Shown here piece by piece: positions 57,160-64,000 of a stretch of DNA of 64,000 bases. The notes beneath the pieces were generated by a model, which was not told the DNA's origin, did not search any database, and saw nothing but the letters and a program-made list of their open reading frames with translations. Location of the stretch: NCBI GenBank assembly GCA_029256725.1, contig JAQSXJ010000015.1, positions 62,001-126,000 on the forward strand, read 5' to 3'. The position numbers and the translations under genes were made by a program. Source of the stretch: Anaerocolumna sp. (GTDB lineage Bacteria; Bacillota; Clostridia; Lachnospirales; Lachnospiraceae). Each line of letters starts with the position of its first letter. Within the stretch, counting starts at the first letter, position 1.

Positions 57160-57330
57160 GAAAAGGCAGGTCTTCTGACTCAGGCTTCTATGCAACAGTT
57201 TATCTTCCCATCTTGTGACAGTGATTATGCGGTAACTGTTACTCTTCCTTTACAGCGGCGGGACCGTATGGGCTTTTCACCCATTTCCCTATTATCTTGT
57301 CTGCAGTATAATGCTCCAAGCACCTTTTGG
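57160..57330 (-). promoter_or_regulatory. Cobalamin riboswitch aptamer
   Basis: On the minus strand the conserved elements are in order: AAGGTGCTTGGAGCATTA near the 5' end, GGGAAATGGGTGAAAAGCCC, CCCGCCGCTGTAA with AGGA, and the closing GAAGCCTGAGTCAGAAGACC and TGCC. This matches the cobalamin (B12) riboswitch consensus. It lies about 300 bp upstream of cbiM and is followed by a terminator. It should repress cobalt uptake and, through read-through, at least the front part of the cobalamin block. Confidence 0.93.
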
Positions 57331-57434
57331 TATTTATATTTCTATTAAAGTGTATCATTATGGAGGGGTTGTGTCAATCTAAATGGAGTGGTGGGGAGAG
57401 GGTAAGATGTGGATGGGGGTTGTGGCAACGGACG

Positions 57435-57674
57435 AAAACCCGGCTTCCTCTTTGTACGTTTTTGTTCGGATAAGAACCCTTATTCCACTAATACTTCAGT
57501 AATTGCTTAGGACAGTTCCGAATAAACCAAACTCGCTAAAGAATCTTCTATGGTATTTGAATGGTTTTAGCAGCTCAAACAGTGGTTTATTCGGAACTTG
57601 GCGCAATTTCTGAAGTATAAGTGTCATAAGGAACCTTTCCGAGACAAAAACTCCCAAAGAGGAAGCCGGGTTTT
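57435..57674. repeat. Long imperfect palindrome (240 bp), family member 2
   Basis: The arms start AAAACCCGGCTTCCTCTTT (57435) and end AAAGAGGAAGCCGGGTTTT (57674), perfectly paired. Inner pairs include TACTTCAG / CTGAAGTA and AGTTCCGAATAAACCA / TGGTTTATTCGGAACT. The centre holds AACTCGCT (57530-57537) and GCTCAAAC (57573-57580), the same words as the palindrome at 31161. There is no coding capacity. The remaining spacer to 57963 contains one further hairpin. Confidence 0.75.
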
Positions 57675-57876
57675 CTGATTTACTTATTTCACTTTCTTAT
57701 TTTACTTCTTGTTTTTATTGATATTATTCTTTATTTTTTTTTGTATAGTACTATATTGCATAACTCCTCTTAATATCAGTTGCTGATATTTGTGCTGTGG
57801 AAAGAGGAGGAATGAGGCATAGTCTAGTGATCTCTGTAGCAAGTGTACTACGTCTTTGCACTTACTTACGACAACA

Positions 57877-57902
57877 CAGCACCTGAGTAAATACAGGTGC
57901 TG
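57877..57902 (-). terminator. Hairpin after the small unknown gene
   Basis: The stem CAGCACCTG / CAGGTGCTG has an 8-nt loop, 60 bp beyond the stop of the gene at 57963, but with only a poor T-run. It is a weak terminator candidate. Confidence 0.4.
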
Positions 57903-57962
57903 CGTTAAGTGATATTTATGCTGGCAGTACTAGTTAAAGACTACCTTTTTCATTGGGTTGTA

Positions 57963-58328
57963 TTATTTCTTTTCGGTTTTAATTACGTAGTCTCTGGCTT
58001 CTTCTATTCTCTTTACGGTCAGAGAATAACCGCCTTCGAGAATTCCTCTGGTGGTAAAAAAGGGCTTTATCTGTTCTTTTAATACTTTTGCCAGTTCTTG
58101 AGGTGTCTCATATTCGGATACATCAAGTTCTTCGATTAGTTTTAAGGTCTCTTTAATTCCGTAGAGCTGTTTCTCATATATTGTTAGATTTCCATGATAG
58201 ATAAAATTCTTTATGACCCTGTTTGCGTGGTCTTTGTGGGATGTTTCGATATATTCCGTTATGTCATTTACCAGGTCTTGCAACTCGATTCTTACTATGT
58301 CCAAGTATTTACTCATTTTACGTACCAT
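57963..58328 (-). CDS. Small helical protein, unknown function (121 aa)
   Basis: I start this at ATG 58328 (MVRKMSKYLDIVRIEL), which has AAGGAG eight nucleotides upstream; the frame is open 20 codons further but has no ribosome-binding site there. The protein is charged and mostly helical, with heptad-like spacing around residues 5-60, no membrane segment and no recognised motif. It stands alone between AT-rich spacers (57675-57962 and 58420-58579), in which I see no further gene. Confidence 0.65.
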   Translation of the reverse strand: MVRKMSKYLDIVRIELQDLVNDITEYIETSHKDHANRVIKNFIYHGNLTIYEKQLYGIKETLKLIEELDVSEYETPQELAKVLKEQIKPFFTTRGILEGGYSLTVKRIEEARDYVIKTEKK

Positions 58329-58579
58329 TGCCGCACACTCCTTCTTTTCAAATAAATCCCATTGTGATTTATGATCAGCAAGTTGCATTTTTTGTTTATA
58401 TGTTTATATTTTAACATATTATTGTAGATACAACAATAATTTACTTTCATAGGATTTTTGTGTACTTATACAATATACTTATATTTGGACATTGTTTTTT
58501 TTCTTATAAAAATTTCCATATACTTCTTATTATTGAAATTTTTTTTGTGATTTTTACAATTACTACTGTTTTTAAGCTA

Positions 58580-59299
58580 TCATTTAATCACAGATAAATA
58601 TTCATAATCGTTTCTGATACTCTCCCATACAGGCTTATCATAATCTTCGTGTTCCAGTACAAAATATGCGGCATAGCTTGCTGCTTCTTTTATTTCCTTC
58701 ATATCCAGGCAGCCTTCTGCCATATCCACATTTTCAAGTGCTTCATTCATCTGCTTCATATGGATCAGTTCTATTTTACTGCCCCACTTCTTTATATAGG
58801 CTACCGGATCAACTCCGGCATAAGCTGCCCAATAGACATCCAGTTCCAATATAACATTCTCACTTGTCTTCTCTGCCAGTAAGTCTAGTGCATATTTTCC
58901 TTCTATCTTGTTAAATTCTGCTCCATGGTTATGATAACCTACCTTGATACCAAATTCTTTTGCTTTCTCTGCCGCATAATTTAATACTGCTGCAAGGTCT
59001 TCTATTTCTTTTAGAGTATCTGTTGGTGCATAGGGGCAGATGAGGTATTTAGAGCCGATTGTCTGATGATATGCCAGTTCCTCTTCTAAAGCTTCTTTAA
59101 ATTGCTCTACTCCTATATGAGCACCTACGGAATATAGGTTATTTTTCTTTAGAAAGTCTGCCATTTCCTCAGCGGTCAGCCCACCGTAACCGGCAAATTC
59201 CACTCCTTTAAATCCTATGTCTGCTGCACTTTTTACTGCTTGTTTATAGTCTTTTTCTGTTTCTCCGTGAATGGAGAATAATTGCAATGATATTTCCAT
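58580..59299 (-). CDS. Sugar phosphate isomerase/epimerase family (AP endonuclease-2-like TIM barrel)
   Basis: This protein of about 239 residues starts at ATG 59299 (MEISLQLFSIHGETEKDYKQ), with AAAAGGAG just upstream. It has the family pattern SVGAHIGVEQFKEAL, GYHNHGAEF near residue 130 (metal-binding His) and ELDVYWAAYAGVDP near 160 (metal-binding Glu/Asp), then LIHMKQM. Such enzymes isomerise or epimerise keto sugars and often work with Gfo/Idh/MocA dehydrogenases, two of which lie immediately upstream. The exact substrate is unknown. Confidence 0.85.
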   Translation of the reverse strand: MEISLQLFSIHGETEKDYKQAVKSAADIGFKGVEFAGYGGLTAEEMADFLKKNNLYSVGAHIGVEQFKEALEEELAYHQTIGSKYLICPYAPTDTLKEIEDLAAVLNYAAEKAKEFGIKVGYHNHGAEFNKIEGKYALDLLAEKTSENVILELDVYWAAYAGVDPVAYIKKWGSKIELIHMKQMNEALENVDMAEGCLDMKEIKEAASYAAYFVLEHEDYDKPVWESIRNDYEYLSVIK

Positions 59300-59429
59300 G
59301 GATACTCCTTTTCTATCTGGTCTTATATTCAAAATACTTATGCAGTATCGCAAGCTTAATTACGATACTGCATGATATAGAAAAAATGAATGATAAATGT
59401 GATAAATGTCTTTTAGCTATTACCGTTTT

Positions 59430-60395
59430 TTAAGCTATTACCGCTTTTTTGCCGGTAGCCTGTGATTCATAAGCTGCTTCCATAAGTTTTGTCAGAGTTA
59501 TAGAATCTTCAATTCCAAAGGTTAGATTTCCTTCCCATTGATCTCTTGCCCACATTACTAAAGGAGAGGGGAGGGTCGTAGGAAGTTTTTCAGGAGTTAT
59601 CCATTTACCTTCGGTTTCTTTTGTTGCATAGCGGATTGTTTCTCCTACTATTAATGTACCATCTGTTCCGCTGATTTCAAGTATTGGCGGTGTATAAACA
59701 GATACAAATCCCGTTTCTGCTACTCCAATTGCCCCACCTTCAAACTCAACGACAGATACAGCATTATCTTCTACCCCATGTCCTGTAATATCAGTAAATA
59801 CAGACTGAACAGTAAGAGGTGTTCCGAGCAGCCATGTGAGCAGATACATCGGATGCGCACCCAGATCTATCATAGCGCCTCCGCCGCACTGTTCCCGGTT
59901 ATAGAAATGCTCCGGCAGCCAGTTTCCCGTACTTCCGTTATGAACGTTTCTCATACGTGCATAAGTAATTCTGCCAAGACATCCGCTTTCTACAAGCTCT
60001 TTGGCAAATAAAAATGTACTTTCACATTTCTTTACCAGGGATAGTGTTATATCATTTCCGGAAGCAAGAAGTGCTTCCTTTATTTCAAGGCACTCGGAAA
60101 GGGTCAATGCCAGTACTTTCTCACTGAATACCTTTTTCCCTTTCTTTATTGCTTTTATAATTAATTCCGTATGCATAGAAGTCGGTGCTGTTATGATAAC
60201 TCCCTGAATTTCTGAATTATTAAGAAGTTCATCATAATCCTTGTAAAAAGGTACAGAGAATTCTTCTGCATACTTTCTGCCTCTCTCCTCTTCTTCATCC
60301 CACACAGCTGTTATTTTACTGTCTGTATTCTCCAATACTTCTTTTGTATAGCCCTCAGCATGGACGTGCCAATAACTTATAACTGCTATATTCAT
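59430..60395 (-). CDS. Gfo/Idh/MocA-family oxidoreductase
   Basis: This 321-residue NAD(P)-dependent dehydrogenase has an N-terminal Rossmann fold (NIAVISYWHVHAEGY, then an acidic WDEEEERG), the motif SEKVLALTLSE in place of the usual EKP, and a C-terminal domain with GGGAMIDLGAHPMYLLTWLLG near residue 170. It oxidises or reduces a sugar or polyol. The start has ATGGGAG nine nucleotides upstream, preceded by a GCGTG/CACGC hairpin that matches the 42-bp repeat unit at 53.7 kb. It lies 130 bp upstream of the isomerase gene. Confidence 0.9.
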   Translation of the reverse strand: MNIAVISYWHVHAEGYTKEVLENTDSKITAVWDEEEERGRKYAEEFSVPFYKDYDELLNNSEIQGVIITAPTSMHTELIIKAIKKGKKVFSEKVLALTLSECLEIKEALLASGNDITLSLVKKCESTFLFAKELVESGCLGRITYARMRNVHNGSTGNWLPEHFYNREQCGGGAMIDLGAHPMYLLTWLLGTPLTVQSVFTDITGHGVEDNAVSVVEFEGGAIGVAETGFVSVYTPPILEISGTDGTLIVGETIRYATKETEGKWITPEKLPTTLPSPLVMWARDQWEGNLTFGIEDSITLTKLMEAAYESQATGKKAVIA

Positions 60396-60477
60396 GTTTC
60401 GCTCCCATCTGCGTGCTTTAACACGCGCATTTCTTTCACCTTTGACCTTTCCTGCACAGGATGCAGTCAGGTCTTAA

Positions 60478-61519
60478 TTATTCAAAGTATACCGGCTGAC
60501 CAGTTCTGGCAGAGGTGTAGATTGCCTCCAGAATCTCTGATACCACACAAGCCTGCTCCGGTTTTACTACTACTTCTGTATCATTCTTAACTGCATCAAT
60601 CCAGCGCCTTGCCTCTACTTCCGCAGGATCACTTGAGCTTAATCTCAACCAAACGGTTAAATTCTGCTTTGTTTATGGACACTCCGCCTTTTATCTGAGC
60701 TCCTGCGTCAGTTCCACAAAGAACTGTGCTGCCCTCCTGAACCGGCTCAATGGTGTTCAGAGCCCAGCTGGATTCCAGAATAATAGTTGCACCGTTCTTC
60801 ATAACAATAAAGCCAAAAGCGGAATCTTCCATAGTATTATCAGCGTCCTCCCAGCCACCCCAGGGATTGCCGCACTGAGGGTTATTCACCATTTTATATT
60901 TCGTTCCTACTACCATCTTAGGCTCATAGTTATTCATAAGATATAAAGTAATATCAAGGGAATGGGTTCCGATGTCAATTAAAGGTCCACCTCCCTGCTC
61001 ATATTCGTTTAAGAACACGCCCCAGTTGGGAGTACCTCTTCTTCTTACCGCGAAAGCTTTGGCGAAATAAATATCTCCCAAGTCGCCTCTCTCGATAACA
61101 TTCTTTAAATAAAGAGCTTCTGGTTTATGTCTGTGCTGATATCCGATTGTTAGTTTCTTGCCGGTTTCTTCGGCAGCTTCCACCATCTTTCTGGCGTCTT
61201 CAGCTGTTTTTGCCATGGGTTTTTCACACATAACATGCTTACCGGCATGGAGGGAGTCAATGGATATGGGTGCATGGGAACGGTTCGGAGTGCATACGTG
61301 CACTACCTCAATATCCTTATCCTTTAACAATTCCATATAATCTGTGTAAACTTTGGCATCTGGTACACCATACTGCTCTTTCGCTTTTATAGCTTTTTCT
61401 TCCACGATGTCACAAAAGGCAACCATCTCTACATCCTTTAATTTGCTTAAAGAAGGCATATGCTTTCCATTTGCAATTCCGCCACAGCCGATAATACCAA
61501 CTTTCACTTTTCTTTCCAT
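60478..61519 (-). pseudogene. Gfo/Idh/MocA-family oxidoreductase with a 3' frameshift
   Basis: The intact part (296 codons, stop at 60629) has the Rossmann motif VGIIGCGGIANGKH, the EKPMAK motif near residue 99 and GGGPLIDIGTHSLDITLYLM near 175. The frame then ends abruptly after RLVEIKLK. The expected C-terminus continues in another frame as SSSDPAEVEARRWIDAVKND and ends QPVYFE at 60478. Relatives have about 10-15 more residues at the junction, so a short out-of-frame deletion is more likely than a single-base slip. The catalytic core is untouched, and activity cannot be ruled out. Confidence 0.8.
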
Positions 61520-61570
61520 TTTAACTTCTCCTTTTTATTTTTTATTTGTTTAAATCGTATTCTTCCCAAG

Positions 61571-61600
61571 GATGTGTCTGAAAAACACACCAATACAAGT
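61571..61600. repeat. Solo TGTGTCTGAAAA motif, possible MITE end
   Basis: The word TGTGTCTGAAAA followed by ACACACC lies in the spacer between the frameshifted oxidoreductase and the AraC gene. It matches 12 bases of the terminal repeat of the element at 19955-20080. There is no second end nearby. Confidence 0.3.
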
Positions 61601-61724
61601 CAACTTTTAATTGGGACATTAACATTAACCTGTCTTGGTTGTAAATTTATGTTACTAACGCCTTTGATGCTATTTGTTTATTTTTTTAAAATATAGCATA
61701 AATAATTCGTCCATGATATAATAA

Positions 61725-62626
61725 ATGCATAAAAAAATATCAATTATTTGTCCTCTAAGGAGTTATGATTTGGAACAGAACTATTATATTGAAAAGCGTG
61801 ATACCTATAATGATCTGCCACTGCAATTCAGCCTTCATATGCAAGTGTTAAACGGAATCGGTGAAATGGCTCATGCCCATATGCATGATTATATTGAGAT
61901 TCTCTATGCCCTCTCCGGAAAGTATCAGATTCTTCTCAATAACAGGGATTATACCTTTAAAGAAGGTGATATGGTTCTGATCAATTCCAATGAAATTCAC
62001 AATGTTTTCTCAGAAAGCGAGGGACTGAACCGGTATATCTGTATCAAATTTGAACCTGAGTTGCTCTACACCTCCTGGTCTCTTATTGAAATGAAATATC
62101 TGATGCCCTTTATATTAAAAGATTCCTCCCATCAGAAAATATTCACCAGAGAAGAAATAGCAACTACCGTCGTTCCCTCGCCGCTTACGGATATGAGTTC
62201 GCAATCCGTTCAGATCTCTTTCGTTTATTCTTGTATATTATAAGAAGCTGGCATGTCCAGAGTATTGATTTAAATATAGGTGTTTCAATTAATAAGGAAA
62301 TGGAGACTCAGCTCAGAAAGGTCTTTGACTATATCGATGATCGGTACAACGAAGATATTACCGCAAGAGAAATGGCAAAATACTGCAATATGAGCTACAG
62401 CTATTTTTCCAGAATGTTTAAGCGGGTAATGAAGAAAAGTTTCAAGGAATACCTTAACTATGTACGTATTTCCAAAGCAGAAAAGCTTCTGATCAGTACC
62501 AATAATACCATAACAGAAATTGCTCTGGAGACTGGGTTTACTACCTCCAGCTATTTTATCAGTCAGTTTAAGGCACATAAAAATATCAGCCCCAAGCAAT
62601 ATCAACTGAACTATAGGAAGTTATAA
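61725..62626 (+). pseudogene. AraC-family regulator (cupin + HTH), frameshifted in the middle
   Basis: The first part has a cupin sensor domain (HAHMHDYIEILYALSGKYQ, then YTFKEGDMVLINSNEIHNV) and ends with a stop at 62243. A second frame, open from before 62200 (SLAAYGYEFAIRSDLFRLFL) to 62626, holds the two HTH motifs of the AraC domain (ITAREMAKYCNMSYSYFSRM and ITEIALETGFTTSSYFISQ). The sensor frame ends after EEIATT and the second begins around YRRSLAAYG, which fits a short out-of-frame deletion in the linker. It would have controlled the divergent sugar genes at 58.6-61.5 kb. Confidence 0.82.
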
Positions 62627-62645
62627 CAACTGTAATTAGCAAAAA

Positions 62646-62716
62646 AAGGGCGCTGCTTTACTGGAATTTTAGAAAAATTCTTTTATTAATCCATTCCTTA
62701 GGCAGCGGCTCTTTTT
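62646..62716. terminator. Bidirectional terminator between the AraC gene and HPr
   Basis: The stem GGGCGCTGC / GCAGCGGCTC has CTTTTTAA on the plus strand and CCCTTTTTTT on the minus strand, placed between convergent genes. Confidence 0.75.
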
Positions 62717-62773
62717 AAGTTCTTATTCCTATGCAGTTATAAATTCCACATTCTCTTGAGTTTAAAATCTGTC

Positions 62774-62996
62774 TTACAGATTCTCTCTAAAGAATTTCTC
62801 TATCTCTGTAATCACAGCTTCTTCATCCGTACCTTCAGCAGTTATGGTTACCTGAGCTCCTTTCGTAATTCCAAGCCCCATTACTGACATCAGCTTTCTA
62901 GCATCGGCAGAGGCTCCCTTTGAAGCTATCCAGACACTGCTCTCAAAATTTTTAACCAGTTTTACCAGCAAACCTGCGGGTCTGGCGTGAATTCCT
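62774..62996 (-). pseudogene. HPr-like PTS phosphocarrier protein, N-terminus lost
   Basis: The frame from GIHARPAG (62996) to the stop at 62774 gives about 73 residues of an HPr protein with the phosphorylated His in GIHARPAG, but no start codon or ribosome-binding site is found upstream of that motif. The normal first 12-14 residues are missing, and the gene overlaps the 3' end of the PTS permease gene in another frame. Where HPr has the regulatory Ser46, this protein has Lys (ADARKLMSVMGLGI), so it is not a normal catabolite-control HPr. A TTG at 62971 could give a His-less product. It is probably inactive if the sequence is right. Confidence 0.7.
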
Positions 62997-64000
62997 CCGT
63001 ATTTGTTACGATTATGGGAGTAACAACGGAATAACCCGCTTTCTTTATTCCTTCTATATCAAACTCAATAAGTGTCTGTCCTTTTTTTATTTTTTCTCCA
63101 CTCTTTACCTTCTGAGTGAAGAATTTGCCTTCTAATTTCACGGTATCCGTACCAATATGAATGAGTATTTCCGCACCAAAATCGGTCTTTAATCCAATGG
63201 CGTGACCGGTAGGAAAGAGTGAGAGAACCTCACCGTCAACTGGTGCAATAAGTTTACCTTCTACGGGAATGATTGCTACTCCCTTACCAAGTACCTCTGT
63301 TGAGAAGACTTCATCCTCAACCTTTCCAAGCTCCACAACTTCTCCTTTCAGAGGGCTTGCGATTACTCCTCTTATACTTGTTTTATGAGCCGGCGCGGAA
63401 AGATCTTCTGTTTTTTTCTCCTCATCCCTATAAGTAACAAAGGTGGCCACAAAGGCAATTACAACTGCTACTCCCACGGCTATCAATGCCCAGACAATAC
63501 TGGAAATATCTTTTGTGGCATTATTGATAAAAGTAGGAATACCAAAAACTCCAAGTCCTCCAAAGGTGTAGATCTTCGCTCCGGCGGCTCCGATAATGGC
63601 TCCGCCTACACCGGCTGCAAAACAGGATATGATAAAGGGTTTCTTCTTCGGTAAACTGATTCCATAGATTGCCGGCTCAGTTACTCCGAATACACCGGAT
63701 ATTGCAGCGGGAATACACAATGCTCTTAATTTCATATTCCTGGTCTTGAATAGAATAGCTGTAACTACTGCTGTCTGAGCAAAGGAGGCAGCAAAATATG
63801 GCGCAAGTACAAAATCATAACCAAAGTTTGTCAGATTAAGCATCATGATAGGTACAAGTCCCCAGTGAAGACCGAAAATAACCATTACCTGCCAGAATGC
63901 ACCAACCAACAGACCTGCGAACAACGGGCTGAAATCAAAAGCTGCAGAAGTCAGAACACCGATTAAGGAGGTCAGCAGAGAAGCTACTGGTCCCACTACC
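62962..64000 (-). CDS. PTS permease IIC-IIA (beta-glucoside/sucrose type), partial
   Basis: The gene enters from beyond the window. The visible 344 residues hold the end of a IIC membrane domain (about 1-190, with FGVTEPAIYGISLPKKKPF) and a complete glucose-type IIA domain whose phosphorylated His is in AEILIHIGTDTVKLEGK near residue 285. The last residues, TEEFTPDPQVCW, are not family-like. After TNTEEF the DNA runs directly into the HPr gene in another frame, so the natural 3' end appears to be lost. It probably imports a glucoside; the substrate is not known. Confidence 0.88.
   Translation of the reverse strand, partial: VVGPVASLLTSLIGVLTSAAFDFSPLFAGLLVGAFWQVMVIFGLHWGLVPIMMLNLTNFGYDFVLAPYFAASFAQTAVVTAILFKTRNMKLRALCIPAAISGVFGVTEPAIYGISLPKKKPFIISCFAAGVGGAIIGAAGAKIYTFGGLGVFGIPTFINNATKDISSIVWALIAVGVAVVIAFVATFVTYRDEEKKTEDLSAPAHKTSIRGVIASPLKGEVVELGKVEDEVFSTEVLGKGVAIIPVEGKLIAPVDGEVLSLFPTGHAIGLKTDFGAEILIHIGTDTVKLEGKFFTQKVKSGEKIKKGQTLIEFDIEGIKKAGYSVVTPIIVTNTEEFTPDPQVCW

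Noticed and set aside
57145-57348. Open frame of 67 codons on the plus strand
   Set aside because: It lies wholly on the complement of the cobalamin riboswitch aptamer, whose conserved structure explains the sequence.

Overview
The window looks like a chromosomal segment of an anaerobic, AT-rich Firmicute of the Clostridia, most likely Lachnospiraceae. The evidence is a pyruvate:ferredoxin oxidoreductase gene, the anaerobic (early cobalt insertion) cobalamin pathway, agr-type peptide signalling, sigma-A promoters and strong Shine-Dalgarno sites. The organism name is an inference. No rRNA, tRNA or CRISPR array was seen.

Region 1 (1-22.8 kb) is an accessory island, visibly richer in A+T than the rest. 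A 16-kb minus-strand run of 17 annotated genes (18953 down to 2982) encodes, in order of transcription: a phosphopantetheinyl transferase, two unknown proteins, a BtrH-like protein, a radical SAM/SPASM peptide maturase, an M50 membrane protease with an RRE-like N-terminus, a small membrane protein, three tiny paralogous precursor peptides ending in a CxxCC core, an ABC exporter, and a type II polyketide/fatty-acid set (ACP, KS, thioesterase, chain-length-factor-like KS, KR) followed by an A-T-C NRPS and a FabZ-type dehydratase. This is a RiPP machine and a polyene-type acyl/NRPS machine in one apparent operon. It is bracketed by two agr-type quorum-sensing loci (1-2655 and 19558-22798). Both have AgrD peptides with serine in place of the usual ring cysteine, and there are candidate regulator direct repeats upstream of agrBD-1 and upstream of the operon promoter. 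I consider this the most interesting system in the window.

Region 2 (22.8-34.1 kb) holds an RsmC-like methyltransferase, decayed IS4-type transposase debris, lysS and greA with a consensus promoter, nifJ interrupted by an apparent 35-nt deletion, a long palindromic element, an AEC-family transporter and an O-antigen-ligase-like membrane protein.

Region 3 (34.4-57.3 kb) is a nearly complete anaerobic cobalamin pathway on the minus strand. It starts at a cobalamin riboswitch and runs cbiMNQO (cobalt uptake), cbiK, L, D, F, G, H, J, ET, A, cobT, U, S, a short CobU-like gene, cobC, cbiB, a CobD-like aminotransferase, cbiP/cobQ, cobO and cbiC. The block carries several minisatellite expansions: 85-bp, 42-bp and 23-bp tandem arrays between genes, and a 12-residue repeat inserted inside CobT. 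The first two arrays carry ribosome-binding sites and initiation codons.

Region 4 (57.4-64 kb) has a second long palindrome, a small unknown protein, a TIM-barrel sugar isomerase, two Gfo/Idh/MocA oxidoreductases (one frameshifted), an AraC regulator (frameshifted), a truncated HPr gene and the end of a PTS IIC-IIA permease. Together with nifJ, four loci show short out-of-frame deletions. These could be real decay or assembly errors and should be checked against reads.
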